Assembly (NCBI GenBank): GCA_016786525.1
Contig: JAEUVW010000138.1
Location: forward strand, 1 to 12,931
Length of the DNA stretch: 12,931 bases
Direction: 5' to 3'
Source: Chitinophagaceae bacterium
GTDB lineage: Bacteria > Bacteroidota > Bacteroidia > Chitinophagales > Chitinophagaceae
Under the pieces are notes generated by a model that saw only the letters and a list, made by a program, of their open reading frames with translations, made no database searches and was not told the DNA's origin. This document shows, piece after piece, positions 1 through 6,540 of the stretch (the first letter of the stretch is position 1; the number at the start of each line of letters is the position of its first letter). A program made the translations under genes and the position numbers.

Positions 1-676
1 TAGCACCTTTATCATTAGGGTATTGCAGGATGGCACCGAAGTAGGTATTGTCGATTACCGCCGTTTTGTAGTCGCCGCTCACCAGCTCAATGCCCAGGGG
101 AGTAGCGCGTGTAACGAGTACATCATAAGTCTGCGGGAAGATGTATTGGTCTACGAAAAATTTAGGGCGCTCAATGTTGTCCGTTTTGTTGATCGTGTGG
201 AAGAACATTGTCATCGCCTCGCCTGCAGCAGTAGCTTCATCCAGCAGGGATGCATTGGCAATGGGCATGGCCGTCAGCTCGCAGACCATCGTCTGGTAGT
301 TCAGCAGGCTTTCGAGACGGCCCTGGGAGATCTCCGCCTGGTAAGGCGTGTACTGCGTGTACCATCCCGGGTTTTCGAAAATGTTGCGCAGGATCACGCT
401 GGGGGTATGCGTGTCGTAGTAACCCTGACCGATGTAGTTGCGGAACACCTCATTTTTCAAAGACACCTCTTTGATGTGGCGCAGGTACTCGGCTTCGCTC
501 ATCGCGGAAGGCAGGGCCAGCGGTGTTTTCATACGGATCGCATCGGGAACCGTTTTCGCGATCAGCTCAGACAGGCTGTCCACACCGATCGTTTCCAGCA
601 TTTTAGGAAGGTCTGCCGCTCTTGGACCAATATGACGGCCTGCAAATTCATTGCTCTGTTGTTGGAACAAACTCAT
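1..676 (-). CDS. gcvP: Glycine dehydrogenase (decarboxylating), P protein of the glycine cleavage system; N-terminal part
   Basis: PLP-dependent P protein of the cytoplasmic glycine cleavage complex: it decarboxylates glycine and passes the aminomethyl group to the lipoyl arm of the H protein. About 225 codons are visible from ATG at 674-676; the rest runs off the left edge. The protein starts MSLFQQQSNEFAGRHIGPR, the usual GcvP opening in which F..RHIGP leads the N-terminal lobe. Further on come NYIGQGYYDTHTP, NPGWYTQYTPYQAEISQGRLE and the strongly conserved NYQTMVCELTAMPIANASLLDE. The catalytic PLP lysine would lie outside the window. Bacteroidota usually carry a single long P protein of about 950 residues rather than a split gcvPA/gcvPB, and this N-terminus fits the single-chain form. 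It is divergent from the repeat protein at 1112. No frameshift is visible. Confidence 0.96.
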   Translation of the reverse strand, partial: MSLFQQQSNEFAGRHIGPRAADLPKMLETIGVDSLSELIAKTVPDAIRMKTPLALPSAMSEAEYLRHIKEVSLKNEVFRNYIGQGYYDTHTPSVILRNIFENPGWYTQYTPYQAEISQGRLESLLNYQTMVCELTAMPIANASLLDEATAAGEAMTMFFHTINKTDNIERPKFFVDQYIFPQTYDVLVTRATPLGIELVSGDYKTAVIDNTYFGAILQYPNDKGA

Positions 677-720
677 TTTGTATAGGAAATTTTAGAAGAA
701 ATCGCTTTAAAATAATGGCG

Positions 721-728
721 CAAATGTA
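721..728 (-). promoter_or_regulatory. Putative Bacteroidota -7 promoter box for gcvP
   Basis: The minus strand reads TACATTTG, an exact match to the Bacteroidota sigma-factor -7 consensus TAnnTTTG. It would place the transcription start near 717 and leave about 40 nt of A/T-rich leader before the gcvP ATG. A TTG at 745-747 could act as the -33 element, but its spacing of 16 bases is shorter than the roughly 20 usually quoted. The same octamer occurs in the proposed promoter at 11230-11237. Confidence 0.4.
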
Positions 729-860
729 CGCCAAAAAAATATGCCAATATCTTTTCAGACGGGCTGTGCATACAGTGGCCATTCCTGCTGACAGCCCTGC
801 TTTCACCAGACAGGGAACAAGCTTTATTTAAGCAGGCTCAGGATCCGGTTTTTCAACCAA

Positions 861-923
861 AGGGTTAAATGAAGGAATGCGCCTCCGCTGCCTTCCTGAA
901 TTCCCCGCACAACGCTTAACCCT
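861..923. repeat. Imperfect inverted repeat, possible stem-loop
   Basis: AGGGTTAA at 861-868 is the perfect reverse complement of TTAACCCT at 916-923. Between them AGGAA and TTCCT could extend the fold as an inner helix with mismatches. There is no T tract on either side, so a terminator is unlikely. It could be a dispersed extragenic repeat or an operator-like element; only one copy is seen in this window. Confidence 0.35.
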
Positions 924-1007
924 GAAATCACTGCGCTTATTGCCGATAGGCTACGCTCGCCAAATCTGTCTCCCGATTACGATACACCCGTTTTATCTTC
1001 ATATCCA

Positions 1008-1036
1008 TTGTATGAATAATTAGTTAAATTATTTTG
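1008..1036 (+). promoter_or_regulatory. Putative promoter of the T9SS repeat protein
   Basis: TTG at 1008-1010 and TATTTTG at 1030-1036 are separated by 19 bases, close to the Bacteroidota -33/-7 arrangement. The -7 element is one T short of TAnnTTTG. The predicted start near 1040 leaves about 70 nt of leader, ending in an A-rich stretch of AAATA units directly before the ATG, typical of translation initiation in this phylum. Confidence 0.3.
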
Positions 1037-1111
1037 TTCAGATAATAAATTATATAAAGAGGAAGCCGAAAATCTGACAGAGTAGGCAATAACAAATAAA
1101 TAAATAAACAT

Positions 1112-3118
1112 ATGAAGCAAAAAACGAAACCTTCTGGAGTGATGTTCCTGATTGCGGGAACAGTACTGGCATTGACCGGTTTTAATGACGCTTTTGCGCA
1201 AACTACTTCTTATAATGCGAATACGGTGCCGATCGGGGGCTCCAACAACAGCGCCTTTGGTGCCCTGGTATTGCCCTCAACAACAGGTGGGTACAATGCT
1301 GCAATAGGATACCGGGCTTTAAATGCTAACACGAGTGGCGGGTATAATGCTGCTTGCGGTGCTTATAGCTTAACCAATAATACGACTGCAAGGTATAATG
1401 CAGCATTTGGTTACCAGGCCTTGCAGGGCAATACTACAGCAGAGAATAATACAGCTCTTGGTTTCAGAAGTATGTATATAAACACCACAGGTGCAAATAA
1501 TACTGCTGTGGGGTTTGCTGCGCTCTATTCCAATACGACTGGCGTTAACAATGTTGCAGTTGGTATGGAAGCTTTAAAGTCCAATACTACAAGCAATGGT
1601 AGCGTAGCCCTTGGCGCTTATGCACTTGAATCCAATACGACCGGAGGCGACAATACGGCTACAGGCTATGGTGCACTCCGGGCAAATACTACGGGAAACA
1701 GCAATACAGCTGTTGGTTTCAATTCTCTCCGGTCTAATACAACGGGAAATGGCAACACTGCAGCAGGACAGGAGGCATTGTATTCGAATACAACAGGGCA
1801 TTACTCTACTGCTACAGGTTTTAATGCACTATATTCCAATGTAAGTGGAGGTACAAATGTGGCAAATGGTTATCAGGCAATGTACTCCAATATTGTAGGA
1901 TTTGGTAATGTAGCTTTAGGCTATAAAGCTCTTTACTATAATAATTCCGCTTACAATGTAGCGATTGGCAGTGAAGCTCTTCGTTTTAATACAACAGGAG
2001 GTGGAAATATCGCTATTGGTAGAGAAGCTCTTTATGCAAATTCAGATGGTTATGCAAACACAGCGATAGGGGAGAATTCTCTTTATTACAATACAACAGG
2101 AAATAACAATCAAGCAAACGGTTATTTCGCCTTATACAATAACACTACTGGATTTGGTAACTCTGCTAAAGGCCACAATTCTCTTTCTCAAAATAAGACG
2201 GGGAATTTTAATGTGGGAAATGGTTACTTATCACTTTACTCTAATACAACAGGGAACAATAATACGGGCATAGGTACTAATGCCAATGTATCATCAGGTT
2301 CATTGACCAATGCTACAGCATTGGGTAACGGTGCAGTCACTAATGCCAGCAACAAAGTTCGTATCGGCAACACTTCTGTGACAGTGATCGAAGGCCAGGT
2401 CCCTTTCTCAAATACTTCAGATGGCCGTTTCAAAACCAACATCAAAGAAGAAGATGTAAAAGGCCTGGAATTCATCAAAAAGCTCAGACCTGTAGTGTAT
2501 AACCTTGATACCCGCAAGCTCACCGAGTTTCAAACCAAAAATATGCCCGATGAGGCACGCCAGCGCTACCTGCAGCAGGATTTCAGCGCTTCTACAAAAA
2601 TTCGCCAGAGTGGTTTCATCGCACAGGAAGTGGAAAAGGCAGCGAAAGAAGTACAATATGACTTCAATGGTGTACACGTACCGGAAAATCCTGAAGAAGA
2701 AAACTACAGCATAGCGTACAGTGAATTTGTCGTACCCCTGGTGAAAGCGGTGCAGGAACAGCAAAGAATCATCGAAACACTGCAGCAACAGGTAAATGAT
2801 CTGTTGAAGGAAAAGAGCCCGGCAACGACCGGAGTGGAAGAAAGCATCCTGAACAGTACCAGCCTGGAGCAGAACGTTCCGAATCCATTCTCCAAGGAAA
2901 CAGTCATCGGCTTCAACCTGCCGCAGCAGGTCAGCAACGCCTCATTGGTCGTGTACGACCTTTCCGGCAAGCAGCTCAAAAGCCTGCCGATACAGCAGCG
3001 CGGCCAGGGCTCTGTTACCCTTACAGCAGATCAGCTGGCTGCCGGCATGTACATTTATTCCATTGTTGCCGATGGCAAACTGATCAGTTCCAAGCGCATG
3101 GTGGTGGCAGAAAAGTAA
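1112..3118 (+). CDS. Secreted 17-residue-repeat protein with S74 chaperone domain and T9SS type A sorting domain
   Basis: A 668-residue secreted protein. Residues 1-30 form a signal peptide ending NDAFAQ. Residues 61-382 hold about 19 tandem 17-residue units of the type xNTAxGxxALxxNTTGx, similar to YadA-head or tail-fibre beta-roll repeats. Residues 434-545 match the S74 intramolecular chaperone (endosialidase/MYRF) domain, with TSDGRFKTNI at 435-444, GFIAQEVE at 501-508 and the A..E.VVPLVKAVQEQQ helix that leads into a short coiled coil (about 543-567). S436 and K441 occupy the spacing of the family's Ser-Lys dyad, so cleavage between T435 and S436 is possible. Residues 583-668 are a T9SS type A domain: LEQNVPNPF, then VVYDLSGKQL, then AAGMYIYSIV, which should send the protein across the outer membrane. 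Automated pipelines would probably call it a tail-fibre-domain protein, but no phage genes are near. It is monocistronic and followed by a strong terminator. Likely role: a trimeric surface fibre; its ligand is unknown. Confidence 0.9.
   Translation: MKQKTKPSGVMFLIAGTVLALTGFNDAFAQTTSYNANTVPIGGSNNSAFGALVLPSTTGGYNAAIGYRALNANTSGGYNAACGAYSLTNNTTARYNAAFGYQALQGNTTAENNTALGFRSMYINTTGANNTAVGFAALYSNTTGVNNVAVGMEALKSNTTSNGSVALGAYALESNTTGGDNTATGYGALRANTTGNSNTAVGFNSLRSNTTGNGNTAAGQEALYSNTTGHYSTATGFNALYSNVSGGTNVANGYQAMYSNIVGFGNVALGYKALYYNNSAYNVAIGSEALRFNTTGGGNIAIGREALYANSDGYANTAIGENSLYYNTTGNNNQANGYFALYNNTTGFGNSAKGHNSLSQNKTGNFNVGNGYLSLYSNTTGNNNTGIGTNANVSSGSLTNATALGNGAVTNASNKVRIGNTSVTVIEGQVPFSNTSDGRFKTNIKEEDVKGLEFIKKLRPVVYNLDTRKLTEFQTKNMPDEARQRYLQQDFSASTKIRQSGFIAQEVEKAAKEVQYDFNGVHVPENPEEENYSIAYSEFVVPLVKAVQEQQRIIETLQQQVNDLLKEKSPATTGVEESILNSTSLEQNVPNPFSKETVIGFNLPQQVSNASLVVYDLSGKQLKSLPIQQRGQGSVTLTADQLAAGMYIYSIVADGKLISSKRMVVAEK
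1292..2257 (+). repeat. Tandem 51-bp coding repeat array (17-residue units, about 19 copies)
   Basis: Unit boundaries can be followed from YNAAIGYRALNANTSGG (residue 61) to FNVGNGYLSLYSNTTGN (ending at residue 382). All units are 17 residues except unit 13, GNVALGYKALYYNNSA, which is one codon short. A partial unit (NNTGIG) follows, and a divergent one (NNSAFG) precedes the array. DNA units are well diverged, so the array is old and kept by protein-level selection rather than a recent expansion. The array is visibly more A+T rich than the 3' part of the gene. Confidence 0.9.
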
Positions 3119-3157
3119 GGAGCAGGTTTCGGGTAAAAACGTACCCATACGATAAAC

Positions 3158-3198
3158 AAAAGAGGTTGTCTCAAAAGAGGCAGCCTCTTTTGTTTTTT
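3158..3198 (+). terminator. Rho-independent terminator of the T9SS repeat protein
   Basis: A 15-bp stem (3158-3172 with 3177-3191, two G-U pairs in RNA) closes a 4-base AAAA loop and is followed by G and six T. It lies 40 bases after the stop codon. The A run on the left arm makes it usable on the opposite strand as well. Confidence 0.88.
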
Positions 3199-3480
3199 GC
3201 AAAAACGATTTGAGGCGTGGTTTATGCACATAAATGCTGTATAACTAAGGGCGCTATAATTCTTTTCCAGCAATGTTTTCGGGGCGTAAATTGGGGTATG
3301 GCAGTCAAACACTTTTGCGCCCTCAAACCGCTTCGTCCGCCTGTTCTAAGGCTCCCCCTTTTGAGCACCCAAAGCGGGCCATTGCAAAAGCAAAAAATAC
3401 CCTTTCCATCCCCGTGGCGATACAGTACGGCTTTTTAGCATTTAACTTTAACTTCGTTCTCCCAACTGTACCCACACCAC
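3199..3480. other. Intergenic region without a recognised gene
   Basis: The gap between the terminator and the hydrolase start has only short open frames with no recognisable features. A 7-bp inverted pair, TTTGAGG at 3209-3215 and CCTCAAA at 3321-3327, is the only structure noticed and is weak. TAACTTTA at 3443-3450 is a seven-of-eight match to the -7 box, but no -33 element stands at the right distance. Confidence 0.5.
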
Positions 3481-4413
3481 ATGAAAATCTTAAGCATAAT
3501 GCAACACATGCGGCTATTGCCGCTTTATACCGCTTTGCTGGCACCTATCGTAATGACACAGCCGGCCAGGGCACAGGCCATCCGGGAACCGGAGGCTGAA
3601 GAATGGAAAATGACCGCGCCGGACGGGGTAAAATTATATGTCACCGAATTTGGCGCGGGAGATACGGTGGTCGCCATTCACGGAGGCTTTGGGGCAGAAC
3701 ATGGCTATTTGCTGAGCGCTTTCACCCCTTTTGCAAAACAATATCATTTCGTTTTGTACGACCAGCGCGGGTCCCTGCGCTCCGACTGTGCCGATAGCCT
3801 CATTACCCTGGACAAGCATATAGACGATATTGAGCTGTTGAGGAAAAACCTGCACCTGGAGCAACTGACACTGGTGACGCACTCTATGGGCGGCTTCCTT
3901 GCCATGAACTACATCGCACGCTACCCCGGGCGTGTAAAAAAACTGATCCTGCTCGCCTCCCCGTCTGCACACAGCAGTTTTGAAGACCTGACTTCAAACA
4001 TAAATGCTTCAGCTATGGCGCGCTGGGACAGGCCGGCAGTAATCGCCGAGCTGCAGCAATACGGCTTAAGCAAAGAGCCTCCCAAAAACAAGTCAGACAA
4101 GGAACGCTGGACATGGGACCGCATTACTTTCGCGGCCATTAACCTGCATGATGTAACAAAGTGGAAGCAAATAAAGGGCGGGCCGCTGTTTTACAGTAAC
4201 AAGGCCGGTACCGCGTCCATCCGGTCTATACAGTCCGACCAATGGAATTTTACGGAGGCTATAGCAGCACAAAACATCCCGGTATACATCCTGCATGGAG
4301 ACGATGACTACCTGCCCTACACCTATCACAACAACTGGAAAGAGCGCAGCAGGATCAGGTTTTATCTGATCAAAGATGCGGGGCGATCGGGGCCCCGCCT
4401 CATACTGATATAA
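3481..4413 (+). CDS. Secreted alpha/beta hydrolase, proline iminopeptidase (S33)-like, apparently missing its C-terminus
   Basis: A 310-residue alpha/beta-hydrolase-fold protein with an N-terminal signal peptide (about 1-32, cleavage near PARAQA). M7 and M10 are possible alternative starts; M1 is used because it follows an A/C-rich leader. Family landmarks are in order: oxyanion loop HGGFG at 67-71, YDQRGSLRS at 93-101, nucleophile elbow THSMGG with S135, and the acid in HGDDDYLP (D276 by spacing). The expected catalytic histidine of the DAGH motif is absent: the frame reads DAG (299-301) then R302 and stops after nine more residues, whereas family members have H here and about 20-30 further residues including the last helix. 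The elbow also has Thr where Gly is usual. The last 52 bases overlap the convergent gene at 4362-5321. Removing one G after 4384 would give DAGH followed by six residues and a stop, so a simple frameshift alone does not restore a full length. Probably inactive, a pseudogene or an artefactual join. Confidence 0.8.
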   Translation: MKILSIMQHMRLLPLYTALLAPIVMTQPARAQAIREPEAEEWKMTAPDGVKLYVTEFGAGDTVVAIHGGFGAEHGYLLSAFTPFAKQYHFVLYDQRGSLRSDCADSLITLDKHIDDIELLRKNLHLEQLTLVTHSMGGFLAMNYIARYPGRVKKLILLASPSAHSSFEDLTSNINASAMARWDRPAVIAELQQYGLSKEPPKNKSDKERWTWDRITFAAINLHDVTKWKQIKGGPLFYSNKAGTASIRSIQSDQWNFTEAIAAQNIPVYILHGDDDYLPYTYHNNWKERSRIRFYLIKDAGRSGPRLILI

Positions 4414-5321
4414 GGACCGCCCGCGATAACATTTTTTGATGCGCGGACGGCAGCAAGATCCGGTAACAGAGCAAGATCATATTGAATGATCCTGCTGAAG
4501 TCTGCGACGTACACTTTTTTGTTGTCTGCAGAAAGCTCAATACTGTAGGCGTTGCTGGCGGTGTCAATATTCTTATAGCCATCCACGATACCCGTACGGA
4601 GGTTAAAATCAAAGCCTTCAATATAACCTGCCATATTCACCATATAAAGGTTTCGGTAATCCGTGCTCATTTTCATTTCTCCCATAATGTAACGCGTTCC
4701 GCTTAAGCCGGGTGTAACAGAAACTACCGGGGATAGTGCGACAGAAGAAGACCTCAGGGGCCATGCATAGAAAACAGGCTTGTTCATGTCATGGGTGATC
4801 AGCCAATTGCCCTTACAGGAGGAGGCCAGCACCATTTTTTCACTCATGTCCTTTGCCAGCAACCTGTTCTTAAAGCCTGGTACGATATCTCCCTTGCCTC
4901 CGTTAAGGGACATGTCAATCAGGGAATAATGCAAAGCACCCGTACCGCCCGGCCATTCGATCTGGTCGAGTGTAAAAAGAAAATACTTACCGGGTTCTTC
5001 AGGTACAGGACTGATGGCGACGCCTTGTGTCGCTGAACTTAAAGCGGCTCCGTCTATACCGTTGCCATTGGGCATCACCGTATGCGTTTTATCAAATACC
5101 TTCAATCCGTTGGAATAGAACAAAAGCGCCCCGGAGGCATCGCAGACACTGGCGCAGCTTTCCCTTGCCGTGATCCTGGTGGGGATCAGTACAGGATTAC
5201 CCGAATTAAAATCCAGACCAAGCGAATCACTGAAAGCCCAAATATTGTTCTCTTTTTGGGCTCCGGCGGGTAGGGTAACCAGTAGCATAAGGAGGTAAAA
5301 CAACAAAGATGTTCGTTTCAT
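4362..5321 (-). CDS. Secreted propeller-like protein resembling the N-terminal region of long gliding/T9SS-associated proteins, apparently truncated
   Basis: A 319-residue protein from ATG at 5319-5321. A GTG six codons upstream is possible, but MKRTSLLFYLLMLLVTLPAG is a clean signal peptide, so the ATG is preferred. After cleavage near AGAQ it starts NNIWAFSDSLGLDFNSGNPV, followed by LLFYSNGLKVFD and MPNGNGIDG, then DMSLNGGKGDIV, KGNWLITHDMN and NKKVYVADFSRIIQYDL. From memory, this order matches the beta-propeller-like N-terminal region of Bacteroidota proteins that continue into PKD-type repeats and a gliding-motility-associated or T9SS C-terminal domain. Here the chain stops after PYISMRRGPD plus seven residues, where relatives read on as PDGKIYVA, and no sorting domain follows. 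As it stands the product would be exported to the periplasm only. It overlaps the hydrolase tail by 52 bases. Function unknown. Confidence 0.75.
   Translation of the reverse strand: MKRTSLLFYLLMLLVTLPAGAQKENNIWAFSDSLGLDFNSGNPVLIPTRITARESCASVCDASGALLFYSNGLKVFDKTHTVMPNGNGIDGAALSSATQGVAISPVPEEPGKYFLFTLDQIEWPGGTGALHYSLIDMSLNGGKGDIVPGFKNRLLAKDMSEKMVLASSCKGNWLITHDMNKPVFYAWPLRSSSVALSPVVSVTPGLSGTRYIMGEMKMSTDYRNLYMVNMAGYIEGFDFNLRTGIVDGYKNIDTASNAYSIELSADNKKVYVADFSRIIQYDLALLPDLAAVRASKNVIAGGPYISMRRGPDRPASLIR
4378..4398. repeat. GC-rich inverted repeat at the convergent gene junction
   Basis: GCGGGGC at 4378-4384 is the exact reverse complement of GCCCCGC at 4392-4398, around a 7-base spacer GATCGGG. No T tract follows on either strand, so it is at best a weak terminator. 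It sits exactly where both overlapping genes appear to lose similarity to their families. Confidence 0.6.
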
Positions 5322-5384
5322 AGGGGGGCTCATTAGCACTAATAAATATACACTATTTATTTTTTAATACTTAAGCTGTTACGC

Positions 5385-5402
5385 CCGGTGCGTACGCATC
5401 GG
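5385..5402. promoter_or_regulatory. Near-perfect palindrome in a divergent intergenic region, possible operator
   Basis: CCGGTGCGTACGCATCGG is symmetrical about the central TGCGTACGCA, with one G/T imperfection per arm. It lies between the start of the minus-strand propeller-like gene (5321) and the polysaccharide genes (5572 onward). No regulator that would bind it can be named; the remaining 230 bases show no gene. Confidence 0.25.
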
Positions 5403-5571
5403 TTTGTTTTCAGGGTAGCCCGCCAATACGATAAGCCCTTCATCGGCGATTTTCTTTGTTAGGCTACAGATCTTAATATACGGTTAGGCCAATTTTATTT
5501 ACATTAGAAGAAAAAATACATGACTGTTTGACCCATTACAAATTACTTTTCACCGCTCCCATTCCTTCATT

Positions 5572-6540
5572 ATGTCTTTCGACCCCCAAACGGAAACAAA
5601 AACCATCTTCCGGATCATTGCCGCCCAGCGCAGGAAAATATTGATCTTCGGTTTATCCGCAGCCGTATTAGGCTTTATGCTCGGCTTGTTCAAGACCAGG
5701 CGCTACAATGCCGAAACGACCTTCATCCTCAAGAACCACTTGTTTGCAGACCGTACCTACCTGTACAGCAAGGATATGCGCTATATCAATTACTATGCGC
5801 CCGAAGATGACATAGAACGCCTGATCGCCCTAACGGACGCAGACAATGTGCTGAACAGCCTGATCAGTCAGCTGAACCTGGTGGCTTATTATAAGACGGA
5901 CACCACAAAACCCAAAGCGCTGAGGATCCTGAAAAAGAAAATCGCTAAACAGGTTGAGATCTCGCGCACGCCGGAGAAACACGCGATACTCAGCTACGAG
6001 GACAAAAACCCGGAAATGGCCGCCCGCATTGCCAACAAGTACCTGGAACTGATCGAGCTGAACCTCAGGATCAACTATAACTCGGTGCGGGCGGATGTAT
6101 ACCGTGCCCTGCAGACCAAGATCGCAGAAGAAGATCGTGCCCTGATGCTGCTGACCGATTCCCTGGCCGCCATGCGCAGGCAGTATGGTATTTACGATAT
6201 CATCAGCCCTACACGGGGAAACATGATCGTGAATGCCCATATACAGGACAACGGCCACCCGGATTTTGCCAAAGGCCTGGAACTGATACAAAATGTAGAG
6301 TCCGTGAAAGACCGGGCCGTTGCGGACCGCTCAGATCATATTTCGCTGGCCAACCAGTATGCCGGCAGTGAAAAGATCGGCGACCTCTCCCTGATCCAGG
6401 TCATTAAAGTGGCGCAAGCGCCGCTCAAAGCCTCTTCTTCGGGACCGGCCTTCATCGCCCTGGTCTGCTTTGTGGCGGGTCTGCTTTTCAGTACACTCTA
6501 TATGCTGGTACAGGCACGCATTGCCCAAAAAACAGCCTGA
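5572..6540 (+). CDS. Wzz-like polysaccharide chain-length/co-polymerase protein
   Basis: A 322-residue inner-membrane protein with the Wzz/PCP layout: a short cytoplasmic N-terminus, TM1 at about 23-41 (ILIFGLSAAVLGFMLGLF), a long periplasmic alpha-helical part (about 45-290), and TM2 at about 294-314 (AFIALVCFVAGLLFSTLYML) preceded by a proline/serine stretch QAPLKASSSGP that fits the proline-rich segment of this family. DKNPEMAARIANKYLELIE is typical of the periplasmic helix. The C-terminus stops soon after TM2, so no fused tyrosine kinase is present. Such proteins set polymer length together with a Wzy polymerase, and the next gene, overlapping by one base (TGATG), encodes a Wzy/WaaL-like protein, so the two should be co-translated. 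The ATG is preceded by a pyrimidine-rich leader without a Shine-Dalgarno site. Confidence 0.8.
   Translation: MSFDPQTETKTIFRIIAAQRRKILIFGLSAAVLGFMLGLFKTRRYNAETTFILKNHLFADRTYLYSKDMRYINYYAPEDDIERLIALTDADNVLNSLISQLNLVAYYKTDTTKPKALRILKKKIAKQVEISRTPEKHAILSYEDKNPEMAARIANKYLELIELNLRINYNSVRADVYRALQTKIAEEDRALMLLTDSLAAMRRQYGIYDIISPTRGNMIVNAHIQDNGHPDFAKGLELIQNVESVKDRAVADRSDHISLANQYAGSEKIGDLSLIQVIKVAQAPLKASSSGPAFIALVCFVAGLLFSTLYMLVQARIAQKTA

Larger units (their letters stand above)
677..1111. other. Divergent intergenic region between gcvP and the T9SS repeat protein
   Basis: This 435-base gap contains no convincing gene; the short open frames here have no recognisable composition or domain. It holds the proposed gcvP promoter (721-728), an imperfect inverted repeat (861-923) and a promoter-like pair ahead of the plus-strand gene (1008-1036). 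The last 100 bases are strongly A+T rich, as expected for a Bacteroidota promoter and leader. Confidence 0.6.

Noticed and set aside
23..685. Plus-strand 220-codon frame at the left edge
   Set aside because: It is antisense to gcvP, whose minus-strand translation matches the family throughout.
1292..2257. CRISPR-like or satellite repeat array
   Set aside because: The 51-bp units are continuous coding sequence without spacers and diverged at the DNA level; they are protein repeats.
1112..3118. Prophage tail-fibre gene
   Set aside because: S74 and head-like repeats occur in phage fibres, but the signal peptide and T9SS sorting domain mark a bacterial secreted protein, and no other phage gene is present.
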